The notes under the pieces were generated by a model, which was not told the origin of the DNA, made no database searches, and saw nothing but the letters and a program-made list of their open reading frames with translations. A stretch of 64,000 nt of DNA, taken from contig JANOBD010000165.1 of assembly GCA_031411495.1 (NCBI GenBank), positions 183,751-247,750 of the forward strand. Direction: 5' to 3'. Shown here in pieces: positions 34,411-43,792 of this stretch (within the stretch, counting starts at the first letter, position 1; each line of letters opens with the position of its first letter). The stretch comes from JANOBD01 sp031411495 (GTDB taxonomy: Bacteria; Planctomycetota; Phycisphaerae; Tepidisphaerales; Tepidisphaeraceae). A program made the translations under genes and the position numbers.

Positions 34411-36191
34411 TCCCCCGTCTCCAGAATCGCCAAAAACGCCTCCTGCGGAATATCCACGCTGCCCATTCGCTTCATGCGCTTCTTGCCTTCCTTCTGTTTC
34501 TCCAGCAGCTTGCGCTTACGCGAGACGTCGCCGCCGTAGCACTTGGCGGTGACGTTCTTGCCGACGCTCTTGATCGTTTCTCGCGCGATCACCTTCCCGC
34601 CGATGGCGGCCTGCAGCGGGATTTCGAACAGGTGGCGGTCGATCTCTTCCTTAAGCCTGGTCAGCAGGCGCCGGCTCTTTTGCTCGGCATGATCTCGGTG
34701 ACAGATCAGGCTCATCGCGTCGACCTTGTCGCCGTTCACGAGGATGTCGACCTTCACGAGGTTGCCCACGCGGAAGCCGATAAAGTCGTAGTCCATCGTG
34801 CCGTAGCCGCGGGTGGAACTTTTCAGGCGGTCGTAGAAATCATAGATGACTTCCGCGAGCGGAATCTCGTAGACGATGATCACGCGCTCGCCGACGTATT
34901 CGGTTTTCTGGTAGATGCCGCGCCGATCTTCGCACAGCTTCATGATCGCGCCGACACCGTCCTGCGGCAGGAGCAGCTGCATCTTGATGTACGGCTCGCG
35001 GATTTCCACGACGTAGGTCGGATCGGGGAGTTCACTCGGCGAGTCGATCTGGATCGCCTTGCCATCCGTCTTGAGCACTTCGTAGGTCACCGTCGGCGCG
35101 GTCTGGATCACCTCGATGTTGAACTCGCGCTCCAGCCGCTCCTGGATGATTTCCATGTGCAACAGCCCGAGAAATCCGCAGCGGAAACCGAAGCCGAGCG
35201 CGTCGTTATTCTCCGGCTCGAAGCTGAAAGACGCATCGTTGAGGCTCAGCTTGTCGACCGCATCGCGCAGTTCCTGGTACTGCGTCTTTCCCGAAGGATA
35301 GAAGTCGCAGTAGACCATCTGCTGGATCGGCTTGTAGCCGGGCAGCGCCTCGGTGGCGGCGTTGTCGACGGCGGTGATGGTGTCGCCGACGCGAACGTCA
35401 TGAAGGTCCTTGATACTCGCCACGATAAACCCGGCCTCGCCCCAGCCGATGTATGCCACCTGCTTGGGTCGCGGGACGAACTTGCCCATATCGGTGATCT
35501 GATATTCTTTGCCGTTGCCCATGAAGCGGATCTTGTCCCCCTTCTTGAGCTGGCCATCGATCATACGGACGTACGCGATGACGCCGCGGTAATCGTCGTA
35601 GATGGAATCGAAAATGAGCGCTCGCGGCGGAGCATCGGCGTTGCCGCGAGGACCGGGCAGACGGTCACAGATCGCCGCCAAGAGTTCGGGAATGCCTTCG
35701 CCGGTCTTCGCGCTCACCGGAATGGCGGTTTCCGCGGCGATGCCCAGAACCTGCTCGACTTCTTCCGCGACGTGCTCGACCCGCGCGCTCGGCAGGTCGA
35801 TCTTGTTGATGCACGGGACGATCTCCAGCCCGGCATCGATGGCGGCATACGCATTCGCCACGGTCTGCGCCTGCACGCCCTGCGTCGCATCGACAACCAG
35901 GATCGCGCCTTCGCACGCCTGCAGCGCGCGCTGCACTTCGTAGTGGAAGTCGACGTGGCCGGGCGTATCGATGAAGTTCAGCATGAACTTCTCGCCTTTG
36001 TGTTCGTGAAACACGCTGACGGCCGACGCCTTGATGGTGATACCGCGCTCGCGCTCCAGATCCATGTCGTCGAGGATCTGGTGTTGAAACTCACGTTGGG
36101 TGATCGCGCCGGCGAACATCAGCAACCGGTCGCTGAGGGTGCTCTTGCCGTGGTCGATATGGGCGATGATGGAGAAGTTCCGGATCTGCAT
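34407..36191 (-). CDS. lepA: Elongation factor 4 (LepA), ribosome-associated GTPase
   Basis: This 594-residue protein begins MQIRNFSIIAHIDHGKSTLSD (GTP-binding G1), with DTPGHVDFHYEV (G3) and NKIDLPSA (G4). The domain order is that of LepA, including the conserved C-terminal domain with KKRMKRMGSVDIPQEAFLAIL. LepA binds ribosomes and affects initiation or back-translocation; it is found in nearly all bacteria. The ATG at 36191 is unambiguous because the G1 motif follows at once. A longer open frame upstream has no family similarity. Confidence 0.98.
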   Translation of the reverse strand: MQIRNFSIIAHIDHGKSTLSDRLLMFAGAITQREFQHQILDDMDLERERGITIKASAVSVFHEHKGEKFMLNFIDTPGHVDFHYEVQRALQACEGAILVVDATQGVQAQTVANAYAAIDAGLEIVPCINKIDLPSARVEHVAEEVEQVLGIAAETAIPVSAKTGEGIPELLAAICDRLPGPRGNADAPPRALIFDSIYDDYRGVIAYVRMIDGQLKKGDKIRFMGNGKEYQITDMGKFVPRPKQVAYIGWGEAGFIVASIKDLHDVRVGDTITAVDNAATEALPGYKPIQQMVYCDFYPSGKTQYQELRDAVDKLSLNDASFSFEPENNDALGFGFRCGFLGLLHMEIIQERLEREFNIEVIQTAPTVTYEVLKTDGKAIQIDSPSELPDPTYVVEIREPYIKMQLLLPQDGVGAIMKLCEDRRGIYQKTEYVGERVIIVYEIPLAEVIYDFYDRLKSSTRGYGTMDYDFIGFRVGNLVKVDILVNGDKVDAMSLICHRDHAEQKSRRLLTRLKEEIDRHLFEIPLQAAIGGKVIARETIKSVGKNVTAKCYGGDVSRKRKLLEKQKEGKKRMKRMGSVDIPQEAFLAILETGE

Positions 36192-36762
36192 GGGTGCTGC
36201 CGAAGCGGGTTGATTCCCGCGTCGATTCAAAACCTTGGATTGTCGACGAAGTCGACACTGATCTGCCCGCATCGGCGTGCGAATCAACGATGCTTCGTGC
36301 GAATGGGCGATTGTACGATAATTCGCCGTCTTTCGGAACCGGCCGCGATACTTTGGCAGCCGGCTGTGACGGCGATTGGGAGTCGGGCTCGAAGAATCGA
36401 AAACACTCTCAAAGCCTCTCAATTCGTCTCACGCCGTTGCCGCCCAAAGGCCAGGCGAGTTGATCTAAATCATTTTTCTGAAGCAACTTAAACAATTTCT
36501 GCAATCCCTCGTAAATATCCGGCGAGCGGTGGGAGCGTTCCGACGACCGCCTCACCAGCGCTTTCGCCACCGTCGGTCTGGGCGCGACGCTTGGCGACAT
36601 TTAGAGACGGGTTTTCCGGGCGCGCACCTCTCCCCGCCGCAGGCCGTCACGTCGGGCATCATCTTATCCCATCGGTGAGATCGATCTCCAGCTCATACCA
36701 CCCTCGAACGTATCGGCGGCGTCGGCCTCGCTTCAAAGTCGCCGCCTTCACGCCGTGACGCA
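36192..36762. other. Intergenic region upstream of lepA
   Basis: These 571 bases lie between lepA and the end of the CoA-transferase gene. A short minus-strand frame of 63 codons (36409-36600) has no recognisable features, and I do not call it. There is an AT-rich patch at about 36460-36515 and a short inverted repeat GTCGAC...GTCGAC near 36242. The lepA promoter presumably lies here; no clear hexamers were identified. Confidence 0.5.
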
Positions 36763-38250
36763 TCACATCGGCAGCATCGAGCCCGTCGCCAGCAGGTTCT
36801 GGTGGAGTTCGAAACACTTGGCCAGGTTGTGGCGCACGTGGCCCATCGGGCTGCCTTCGATGTATTTGTGCAGGTAGTCGCGATAGATCGGGTGGGCGCA
36901 GGTGTCGATGATCTTCCGAGCCCGCTCGATCGGGCCGAGTCCGCGCAGGTCGGCCAGGCCCTGCTCGGTGACGAGCACCTGCACGCTGTGTTCGTTGTGA
37001 TCCACGTGCGTGGCCATCGGCACGACGGTGCTGATTTTTCCGCCCTTGGCGATCGACGGCGCGACCAGGAACGAGAGATATCCGTTGCGCGTGAAATCGC
37101 CCGAGCCGCCGATGCCGTTCATGATTTGCGTGCCGGCGACGTGTGTGGAATTGGCGCAGCCGTAGATGTCCATTTCGAGCACGGTGTTGACAGTGATGAC
37201 GCCCATTCGGCGAACGACGCCGGGGTTGTTCGAGAGTTCCTGCGGACGCAGGACGATCCGAGGCGCGAAGAAGTCCATGTTCTCGTAGACGCGCTTCATC
37301 TGCGGCTCGCTGAGCGTCAGGCTGGTGGCGCTGGCGCCCAGCAGCCGGCCGTGTTCCATCAGGTCCACCAGCGCGTCCTGGAACACTTCGCTGAACATGT
37401 AGAACGGCGGCACGTCCTTGTTCTTGCCGAGCCCGGCCATCACGGCGTTGGCCACGTTGCCGACGCCCGATTGCAGCGGCAGAAACTCCGCCGGGATTCG
37501 CCCCTGCGCCTTTTCCTCGAGGATGAACTTGATGATGTGCTCGGCGATCCGGCCGCTGAACTCGTCTGGCGCATCGAAGGCGGAGACGCCATCCGGCTCG
37601 TTGGTTTCGACCACGCCGATGATCTTTTTCGGATCGATCTGCATGAACGGCGTTCCGATCTTGTCCAGCGGATGATCGATCGGGATTGGCGCGCGTTTCG
37701 GAGGCGGCGGGAGAATCTTGATGTCGTGCATCTCCATCACGCGCGGATTGTGATACCGGTTGATCTCGACGATCACCTTCTTTGCGTGCTTGAGAAACGT
37801 CGGCGATGCCCCGACGGAGGTGCTGAGAAAGATCCGTCCGTCACGATACACATCCACCGCTTCGACGACGGCGAAATCGATCTCGCCGAAGAAGCCGAAC
37901 TCGACCATCTGCGGCACGTGTGAGAGGTGCATGTCCACGAACTCGGTCTTCTGCGCATTGATCTTGCCGCGCAGCGCCTTGCTGGATTGGTACGGTGCGC
38001 GCCAGGAAATGGCATCCGCGCCGGCGAGGGCTTCGTCGAGCGCGCCGCCGGTGCTCGCGCCGGTCAGGATGCGCACCTGGAACGCCTCGCCGCGCTCGTG
38101 CAGTGCCCTGGCTTTCAGCGCGAGCGCGCGGGGCGTCGCTTTCGCCGCGCCGGCCGGGGTGAACCCGGAACAACCGATGGTCGCTCCGTTGGGAATCAGT
38201 GCCGCCGCTTCTTCGGCCGTGAGTTTCGGAAGTCCGTTAATCGTGCTCAT
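36763..38250 (-). CDS. Succinate CoA-transferase / acetyl-CoA hydrolase family
   Basis: This 495-residue protein belongs to the acetyl-CoA hydrolase/transferase family: LIPNGATIGCSGFTPAGAAKATP near the start, GVGNVANAVMAGLG, the probable catalytic glutamate in FYMFSEVFQDALVDLM, and the C-terminal VTEQGLADLRGLGPIERARKII. Members of the succinate group (ScpC, AarC, Cat1) swap CoA between succinate and acetyl- or propionyl-CoA. As the last gene of the methylmalonyl-CoA operon it could close a cycle by moving CoA from propionyl-CoA to succinate (inference). Its start lies 17 bases after the biotin ligase gene. Confidence 0.92.
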   Translation of the reverse strand: MSTINGLPKLTAEEAAALIPNGATIGCSGFTPAGAAKATPRALALKARALHERGEAFQVRILTGASTGGALDEALAGADAISWRAPYQSSKALRGKINAQKTEFVDMHLSHVPQMVEFGFFGEIDFAVVEAVDVYRDGRIFLSTSVGASPTFLKHAKKVIVEINRYHNPRVMEMHDIKILPPPPKRAPIPIDHPLDKIGTPFMQIDPKKIIGVVETNEPDGVSAFDAPDEFSGRIAEHIIKFILEEKAQGRIPAEFLPLQSGVGNVANAVMAGLGKNKDVPPFYMFSEVFQDALVDLMEHGRLLGASATSLTLSEPQMKRVYENMDFFAPRIVLRPQELSNNPGVVRRMGVITVNTVLEMDIYGCANSTHVAGTQIMNGIGGSGDFTRNGYLSFLVAPSIAKGGKISTVVPMATHVDHNEHSVQVLVTEQGLADLRGLGPIERARKIIDTCAHPIYRDYLHKYIEGSPMGHVRHNLAKCFELHQNLLATGSMLPM

Positions 38251-38267
38251 GGGTGTTGATCTCTTTG

Positions 38268-39050
38268 CTATGCGTGTGCACTTTCGGCGGCGGAGAGTTC
38301 GCCGCAATCGATCGCGAGTTGGTTTCCCTCGACGTCGAGCAGGAGCCGCCCGGACGCGTCGATGCCGTCGATCACGCCGGTGTGGTGCTCTTTGCCCATC
38401 TGCCAGGTTCTGGTCGTGCCGACATACGCGAGCCGTTTTCGCACGTCCCGCGCGAGCTCGTCCTCGAAGCCGTCACGCTCGAACGTGAGCATGAAGTGCT
38501 CGAAGTGGCGATCGAACGCGGCGATGGTCGGCTCGATCCAGTGTGCATCGGCGTTGAATTGGTCGCGAAGCGTCGTCGGCGCGTGTCGAAGCTCGCCCTT
38601 GAGTCGCTTGCTCGCGAACGCGACATTAATGCCGACGCCAGCGACGAGATGAGACAGCTTCGCGCCGCTGGCGATGGTCTCGCACAGGATGCCGCTGACT
38701 TTGCAGTCATCCAGCAGAATGTCGTTGGGCCACTTGATCTTCAGCCGGTGTTCGTTGAAAGCGGTGAACCGGCAGATGGTCTCGTGAATCGCTTCCCACG
38801 CTGCGAGGCCGACGACCAGCGGAAACGGCTGATACGCCTGCGGCTCGAGGGTCGTGTTGGAATGCGCGATCGGCCAGACCGCGCTCATCCAGATGCCGCC
38901 CCTGGGGCTCTGCCACTCCCGGCCGTTGCGACCCCGGCCGGCGGTCTGCGTGGTGGCGGTGATGAGCAGCGGCGCGTGCTCGCCGGCGCATACCAGTCGA
39001 TGGGCCTGGGAGTTCGTGGAGTCGATCTTGTCGTAGTGAACGCGTCGCAT
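38268..39050 (-). CDS. birA: Biotin-[carboxyl carrier] ligase, monofunctional
   Basis: This 260-residue enzyme has the biotin-protein ligase signatures TAGRGRNGREWQSPRGGIWMS (biotinyl-AMP loop) and KWPNDILLDDCKVSGIL, plus GVGINVAF. It lacks the N-terminal helix-turn-helix of the E. coli repressor, so it is a ligase without a DNA-binding role. It would biotinylate the Lys of EAMKMET in the carrier protein encoded 21 bases upstream. Confidence 0.95.
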   Translation of the reverse strand: MRRVHYDKIDSTNSQAHRLVCAGEHAPLLITATTQTAGRGRNGREWQSPRGGIWMSAVWPIAHSNTTLEPQAYQPFPLVVGLAAWEAIHETICRFTAFNEHRLKIKWPNDILLDDCKVSGILCETIASGAKLSHLVAGVGINVAFASKRLKGELRHAPTTLRDQFNADAHWIEPTIAAFDRHFEHFMLTFERDGFEDELARDVRKRLAYVGTTRTWQMGKEHHTGVIDGIDASGRLLLDVEGNQLAIDCGELSAAESAHA

Positions 39051-39071
39051 GGGAACGATCCGGGTCGGGAA

Positions 39072-39476
39072 TCAATCCAGTTCCACCAGCACTTGCCCCG
39101 CCTTCACCGCATCGCCCGGCTTGGCGGCAACGGATTTGATCTTTCCCGCGATCGGCGAGGCGATGTTGGTTTCCATCTTCATTGCTTCCATGACCAGCAG
39201 GACCTGGTTCACCTGCACGTCGTCGCCGGGTTTGACCTTGACGGACATGACGGTGCCGACGATGGGTGCCTTGACGACGCGCTCGCCGCCGTTGCCATTT
39301 CCGTTCCCGTTGGTCGCCACCGGTGCTGGCGCCGGCGCAGGAGGCGGGGCAACCGAAGCCGATCGCACCGGTGCGACCTCCGCTGCCGCGTAGCGCGGCG
39401 CGGGGCTCCCCGACTCGTCGAGCACGTCGACCTCGACTTCGTACGCCTTGCCTTCGACTGTGATACGTAGTTTCAT
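39072..39476 (-). CDS. Biotin carboxyl carrier subunit of acyl-CoA carboxylase/decarboxylase
   Basis: This 134-residue protein has an N-terminal beta segment (MKLRITVEGKAYEVEVDVLD), an Ala/Pro/Asn/Gly-rich flexible linker, and a biotinyl domain with the acceptor motif VMEAMKMETNI. The linker and N-terminus are typical of the biotin subunits of sodium-pumping decarboxylases and propionyl-CoA carboxylases. It works with the carboxyltransferase encoded at 40018-41595. Confidence 0.95.
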   Translation of the reverse strand: MKLRITVEGKAYEVEVDVLDESGSPAPRYAAAEVAPVRSASVAPPPAPAPAPVATNGNGNGNGGERVVKAPIVGTVMSVKVKPGDDVQVNQVLLVMEAMKMETNIASPIAGKIKSVAAKPGDAVKAGQVLVELD

Positions 39477-39509
39477 GAGTGAATTCCTTCGAGCTTGATT
39501 TCGCGAACC

Positions 39510-39983
39510 TTAATTTCGCCGAACGTTGTGCGACGAATGGATCGAGATTCGACCCGCCTCGGCCCAGCCGGAGACGGTGTTCTGGTTGATGAACGTGATG
39601 CGCCGCACCGCGACGCGTCGGCCCAGAATCGCCATTGCGGCCGCGGTGAGGATTGCGACCAACTCCGGACCGGCCGGGCCACCTGGAACCACAACCACGG
39701 GCCGAACCGCGACAACGGGCTTAGCCGCGGCCGGAACCGGAGCGCTCGGCGCCACTGGAGCCGGCTCGACTGCGGCCGGCGCCGGTGCCTGTGGCGGCGC
39801 GGGTGCCGCGGGTGCCGCGGGCCTGCGGGCCTCGCGCTTCAGTTGGGCCAGTTCGCTTGCCAGCGCCTGCACCCGCAGGAACAGCAGCACGATTCCCAGG
39901 AACAGCACCAGCGACATCAGCGCCGAGAGCACGGTCGCCGCGTCGGCCAGAATCGCGCCGGATTGGATGACTGCACAAAGCAT
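39510..39983 (-). CDS. OadG-like small membrane subunit of a biotin decarboxylase
   Basis: This 157-residue protein has one N-terminal membrane segment (VLSALMSLVLFLGIVLLFLRV), a short coil, and a long Ala/Pro-rich linker. Its C-terminal domain reads PELVAILTAAAMAILGRRVAVRRITFINQNTVSGWAEAGRISIHSSHNVRR. This layout resembles the gamma/delta (OadG) subunit that anchors methylmalonyl-CoA or oxaloacetate decarboxylase to the membrane. Its position between the carboxyltransferase and the biotin carrier supports that. No beta subunit (the sodium pump) is in the operon. Confidence 0.72.
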   Translation of the reverse strand: MLCAVIQSGAILADAATVLSALMSLVLFLGIVLLFLRVQALASELAQLKREARRPAAPAAPAPPQAPAPAAVEPAPVAPSAPVPAAAKPVVAVRPVVVVPGGPAGPELVAILTAAAMAILGRRVAVRRITFINQNTVSGWAEAGRISIHSSHNVRRN

Positions 39984-40017
39984 TAAAAGGTCCTCTCTCG
40001 TACCGCGTGATCTGTGC

Positions 40018-41595
40018 TCACAGCGGAATCAATCCGTGCTTCTTGGCCGGGCGCATGTCGCGCTTGTTTCGCAGCGAAGCGAGCGAGAGCGCGATGTACC
40101 GCCTCGTGTCGGCCGGTTCGATCACATCGTCCACCAATCGCCGCGCGGCCGCCACGTACGGCGTCGAAAACGTGTTTCGGTACTTGTCGATGAGCTCGGC
40201 GCGCTTGCCGGCCTTGTCGGCCGCCGCGTCGATTTCCTTTCGGAAGACGACTTCGACCGCGCCTTCCGCGCCCATCACGGCAATTTCCGCACTCGGCCAG
40301 GCGGCACAGCGATCGGCGCCCAGGTCTTTGCCGCACATCGCCAAGTACGCCCCGCCGTACGCCTTGCGGAGAATGATGGTGATTTTCGGGACGGTCGCCG
40401 CGGAGTAGCTGAAGAGCATCTTCGCGCCGTGGCGGATGATGCCGCCATATTCCTGCTCGACGCCCGGCATGAAGCCCGGGACGTCCACCAGCGTCACCAG
40501 CGGAATGTTGAATGCGTTGCAGAAGCGGACGAAGCGCGAGCACTTGTCGGAGGCATCGATATCCAGACAGCCCGCCTTCACGATCGGTTGGTTGGCGATG
40601 ATGCCGACGGTGCGTCCCATGACGCGAGACAGGCCGATGATCATGTTCGGCGCATATTCGGCCTGGATTTCCAGCCAATCGCCGCCGTCGACGATCCGCT
40701 CGATCACCTTCTTCATGTCGAAGCCGGCACGCGGGTTGTCGGGGATAATGTCGTTGAGCGCCGGATCGCTCGGGAGTTCGTTGGCGTGGGGCAGCGCAGG
40801 CGGATCTTCGAGGTTGTTGCTCGGCAGGTAGCTGAGGAGCTTCTTACAGATTTGAACCGCGTGCTTGTCGTCCTCGGCGACGAAATGTACGACGCCGGAG
40901 TAATGCATGTGGGCTTCGGGGCCGCCCAATTCCTCGGCCGTCACGGTTTCGCCGGTGACTTGCTTGATCACGCTCGGCCCGGTAATGAACATCTGCGCAT
41001 AGCGGGTCTGGATAATGAAGTCCGTGAGGGCCGGGCTGTAGGCAGCCCCGCCGGCACAGGGTCCGCAGATCAGGGAAATCTGCGGGACCACACCGGAGAG
41101 CAGAGTGTTGGCAAAAAAGATCCGGCCGTACGAAGCGAGGGAATCGATTCCTTCCTGTATTCGGGCGCCGCCGGAGTCGTTGATGAAGATGAACGGCGAG
41201 CCGGTTTTGAGCGAGTTGTTCATCATTTCGACGATCTTGTCGCAGTGGATTTCACCCGCGGCACCACCGGCGACGGTGAAGTCCTGGCTCGCGAGGTGTA
41301 CCAGGCGCCCTTCGATGGTTCCGCAGCCGGTGACGACGCCGTCGGCGGGGAGGTCCTTGCCTTCGAGGCCGAAGTGCGTGCAGCGATGCTGCGCGAACCC
41401 GAAGAGTTCCTGGAAGCTGCCGCTATCGACCGTGAGATCGACGCGCTCGCGCGCGGTGAGCTTGCCGGCGGCGTGCTGCTTTTTGATGCGATCTTCGCCG
41501 CCGCCGAGCTCGAGGTTCTTGCGGCGCTTGTTGAGTTCTTCGATGCGTCGCCGCATCGGGATCGGTTGGCCGGCTTTGATGGGTGCGTCTGCCAT
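40018..41595 (-). CDS. Acyl-CoA carboxyltransferase (MmdA/PccB-like)
   Basis: This 525-residue carboxyltransferase has both crotonase-like halves. The N-terminal half has GKLTARERVDLTVDSGSFQE, INDSGGARIQEGIDSLASYG and GPCAGGAAYSPALTDF. The C-terminal half has RVMGRTVGIIANQP, LVTLVDVPGFMPGVEQEYGGIIRHGAK and ITIILRKAYGGAYLAM. Such enzymes move a carboxyl group between carboxybiotin and propionyl/methylmalonyl-CoA. It can serve a propionyl-CoA carboxylase or a methylmalonyl-CoA decarboxylase; the neighbouring OadG-like subunit favours the latter. No biotin carboxylase subunit is encoded in the window, which also fits a decarboxylase. Confidence 0.94.
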   Translation of the reverse strand: MADAPIKAGQPIPMRRRIEELNKRRKNLELGGGEDRIKKQHAAGKLTARERVDLTVDSGSFQELFGFAQHRCTHFGLEGKDLPADGVVTGCGTIEGRLVHLASQDFTVAGGAAGEIHCDKIVEMMNNSLKTGSPFIFINDSGGARIQEGIDSLASYGRIFFANTLLSGVVPQISLICGPCAGGAAYSPALTDFIIQTRYAQMFITGPSVIKQVTGETVTAEELGGPEAHMHYSGVVHFVAEDDKHAVQICKKLLSYLPSNNLEDPPALPHANELPSDPALNDIIPDNPRAGFDMKKVIERIVDGGDWLEIQAEYAPNMIIGLSRVMGRTVGIIANQPIVKAGCLDIDASDKCSRFVRFCNAFNIPLVTLVDVPGFMPGVEQEYGGIIRHGAKMLFSYSAATVPKITIILRKAYGGAYLAMCGKDLGADRCAAWPSAEIAVMGAEGAVEVVFRKEIDAAADKAGKRAELIDKYRNTFSTPYVAAARRLVDDVIEPADTRRYIALSLASLRNKRDMRPAKKHGLIPL

Positions 41596-41611
41596 GGGAA
41601 TGCTTTCGTGG

Positions 41612-42022
41612 TTAGTGTTTGGGTTCGCACAGCTCGGTGAGGACGCCGCACGACGCCTTGGGATGAAGGAAGGCGATCTGGGTGTGATGGGCGCCGGCGC
41701 GAGGCTTCTCGTCGATGAGCTTCACGCCGCCGGCCTTTAGATCGTCGAGCCGCTTCTGGATGTTATCGACGGTGTAGGCGATGTGGTGCAGGCCCTCGCC
41801 CTTCTTCTCGATGAAGCCGGCGATGGTGCTGGTCGGGTCGGTCGGCTCGAGCAGTTCGAGCCGGACGTCGCCGACCTTGAAGAAGCCGACCTTGACCTTC
41901 TGGTCCGCCACGATCTCGACGCCTTCGAATGTCGCGCCCAGCGATTTCTCGTAGAACTCGCGATGCGCATCGATCGATTTGACCGCGATGCCGATGTGAT
42001 TGATTGCTTTTGCGTTGACCAT
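41612..42022 (-). CDS. mce: Methylmalonyl-CoA epimerase
   Basis: This 136-residue protein of the VOC fold begins MVNAKAINHIGIAVKSIDAHREFYE. It has the metal/catalytic residues in DVRLELLEPT, GEGLHHIAYTVDNI and the end HPKASCGVLTELCEPK. It interconverts the R and S forms of methylmalonyl-CoA, linking the carboxyltransferase and the mutase encoded on either side. The ATG at 42022 gives the standard family length; an upstream extension crosses an intergenic repeat and is rejected. Confidence 0.96.
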   Translation of the reverse strand: MVNAKAINHIGIAVKSIDAHREFYEKSLGATFEGVEIVADQKVKVGFFKVGDVRLELLEPTDPTSTIAGFIEKKGEGLHHIAYTVDNIQKRLDDLKAGGVKLIDEKPRAGAHHTQIAFLHPKASCGVLTELCEPKH

Positions 42023-42044
42023 GATTGCTCCGGTGGGCGGTCGA

Positions 42045-42078
42045 CGGTCTGCGGTCGGCGGCCATGAACCGCAGACCG
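42045..42078. repeat. Inverted repeat between mutase and epimerase genes
   Basis: Perfect 11-base arms CGGTCTGCGGT (42045-42055) and ACCGCAGACCG (42068-42078) lie within a longer CGGTC/GACCG-rich patch (42038-42099). It may be a regulatory hairpin or a dispersed repeat in the operon. Confidence 0.75.
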
Positions 42079-42096
42079 CAGACCGCGGACTGCCGA

Positions 42097-43773
42097 CTAA
42101 TTCCCGCCCTCCGTGTACTCGCCGAACACGCCGGCGAGGCACCTGCAGATCTCGCCGACGGTCGCGTATGCGCGAACCGCTTCGAGAATCGGAGGCATGA
42201 GGTTGCCTGTGCCGCGCGCAGTCTCGGCGATCGCTTTGAGTGCGACCTCGACCCGAGCGTTATCGCGCGTGGCCTTGATCTGTTTGACCTTGTCGATTTG
42301 CCGCTGCTGTGTCGCTTCGGGCACTTCGAAGAGTTCGACTTTCGCATCATCCTTGGCCTGGAACTTGTTCACGCCCACGATCACGCGTTCGCCGGTCTCG
42401 ATCGACTGGCCGAAGCGGTACGCGGATTCTTCGATCTGTCGCTGGACGAACCCCTGCTCGATCGCGGCGACCATGCCGCCCATGTGGTCGATTCGCTTGA
42501 TCAGCGCCTCGGCCTCGGCCTCGAGTTCGTCGGTGAGTTTTTCGACATAAAAGCTGCCGGCGAGAGGATCGATCGTGCTCGCAACGCCGCTCTCGTGGGC
42601 GATGATCTGCTGGGTTCGCAGCGCGATGGTGACGGATTCCTCGGTCGGGAGCGCGAGCGCTTCGTCCTTGGAGTTGGTGTGAAGCGACTGCGTCCCGCCG
42701 AGCACTGCCGCCAGCGCCTGGATCGCGACGCGGACGATGTTGTTGTCCGGCTGCTGCGCGGTGAGCGTGACGCCGCCGGTCTGCGTATGGAAACGGAGCA
42801 TCGCGCTCTTGTCGGAGGCGCCGAATCGCTCGCGCATGATCTTGGCGTAAAGTCGACGGGCCGCGCGGAACTTGGCGACTTCTTCCAGCAGGTCGCTGTG
42901 CGAGGCGAAGAAGAACGCGAGCCGCGGCGCGAAGTCATCCACCTTCAATCCCGCCTTTTGCGCGGTTTCGACATAGCAGATCGCGTCGGCCAGCGTGAAA
43001 CCGATCTCCTGGGCTGCAGTCGAGCCGGCTTCGCGGATGTGGTACCCGGAGATCGAGATCGTGTTCCAGTTGGGCACATCGGTCGTGCAGAACGCGAAGA
43101 TGTCGGAGATGAGCCGCAGCGAGGGCTTGGGCGGGAACCGGTAGGTGCCGCGGGCGATGTATTCCTTCAGGATGTCATTCTGGATCGTCCCGTTGAGCTT
43201 GTCGGCGCTCACGCCCTGCTTTTCGCCAACCGCGATGTACATCGCCAGCAGCACCGCTGCCGTCGCGTTGATCGTCATGCTGGTGGAAACCTTGTCGAGC
43301 GGGATGCCGTCGAAAAGCGTTTCCATGTCGGCAAGCGAGTCGATCGCGACACCCACCTTGCCCACTTCGCCGATGGCCATCGTGTCGTCGCTGTCGTAGC
43401 CGATCTGGGTCGGCAGATCGAACGCGACCGAAAGGCCGGTCGTGCCCTGCTTGAGCAGGTACTTGTAGCGCTGGTTGGATTCCTCGGCGGTCGCGAAGCC
43501 GGCGTACTGGCGCATCGTCCAGAAGCGGCCGCGATACATCGTCGGCTGCACGCCGCGCGTGAACGGGAACTGGCCCGGGAAGCCGAGTTTGCTGTTGTAT
43601 TCGAGAGTGGTCGAGGCTTCGGGCGTGTAGAGGCGTTCGATCTTTTTGCCGGAGGCGGTCACGAACTCTTTTTTCTGTTCAGGGAACTTTGCGAGCGTTT
43701 TTGCGACCGCCCCGCCCTCCCATTTGGCCTGGCCGGCCTTGATCTGATCGATACTCTGATTGAGGTCTGACAT
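42097..43773 (-). CDS. Methylmalonyl-CoA mutase, catalytic (large) subunit
   Basis: This 558-residue TIM-barrel subunit begins MSDLNQSIDQI. It carries LYTPEASTTLEYNSKLGFPGQFPFTRGVQPTMYRGRFWTMRQYAGFATAEESNQRYKYLL-type family sequence (in pieces), DLPTQIGYDSDD, the TMTINATAAVLL-like segment STSMTINATAAV, and QQPDNNIVRVAIQALAAVLGGTQSLHTNS. It ends without a cobalamin-binding domain, which is supplied by the separate gene at 44920-45324. The holoenzyme isomerises succinyl-CoA and methylmalonyl-CoA using adenosylcobalamin. Its stop lies 74 bases before the epimerase start. Confidence 0.96.
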   Translation of the reverse strand: MSDLNQSIDQIKAGQAKWEGGAVAKTLAKFPEQKKEFVTASGKKIERLYTPEASTTLEYNSKLGFPGQFPFTRGVQPTMYRGRFWTMRQYAGFATAEESNQRYKYLLKQGTTGLSVAFDLPTQIGYDSDDTMAIGEVGKVGVAIDSLADMETLFDGIPLDKVSTSMTINATAAVLLAMYIAVGEKQGVSADKLNGTIQNDILKEYIARGTYRFPPKPSLRLISDIFAFCTTDVPNWNTISISGYHIREAGSTAAQEIGFTLADAICYVETAQKAGLKVDDFAPRLAFFFASHSDLLEEVAKFRAARRLYAKIMRERFGASDKSAMLRFHTQTGGVTLTAQQPDNNIVRVAIQALAAVLGGTQSLHTNSKDEALALPTEESVTIALRTQQIIAHESGVASTIDPLAGSFYVEKLTDELEAEAEALIKRIDHMGGMVAAIEQGFVQRQIEESAYRFGQSIETGERVIVGVNKFQAKDDAKVELFEVPEATQQRQIDKVKQIKATRDNARVEVALKAIAETARGTGNLMPPILEAVRAYATVGEICRCLAGVFGEYTEGGN

Positions 43774-43792
43774 GGCATCTGCCTTTCAATGA

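Noticed and set aside
34326..36491. 721-codon plus-strand frame across lepA
   Set aside because: It is fully antisense to an unmistakable LepA gene.
36409..36600. 63-codon minus-strand frame upstream of lepA
   Set aside because: No ribosome site, domain or neighbour overlap; treated as intergenic.
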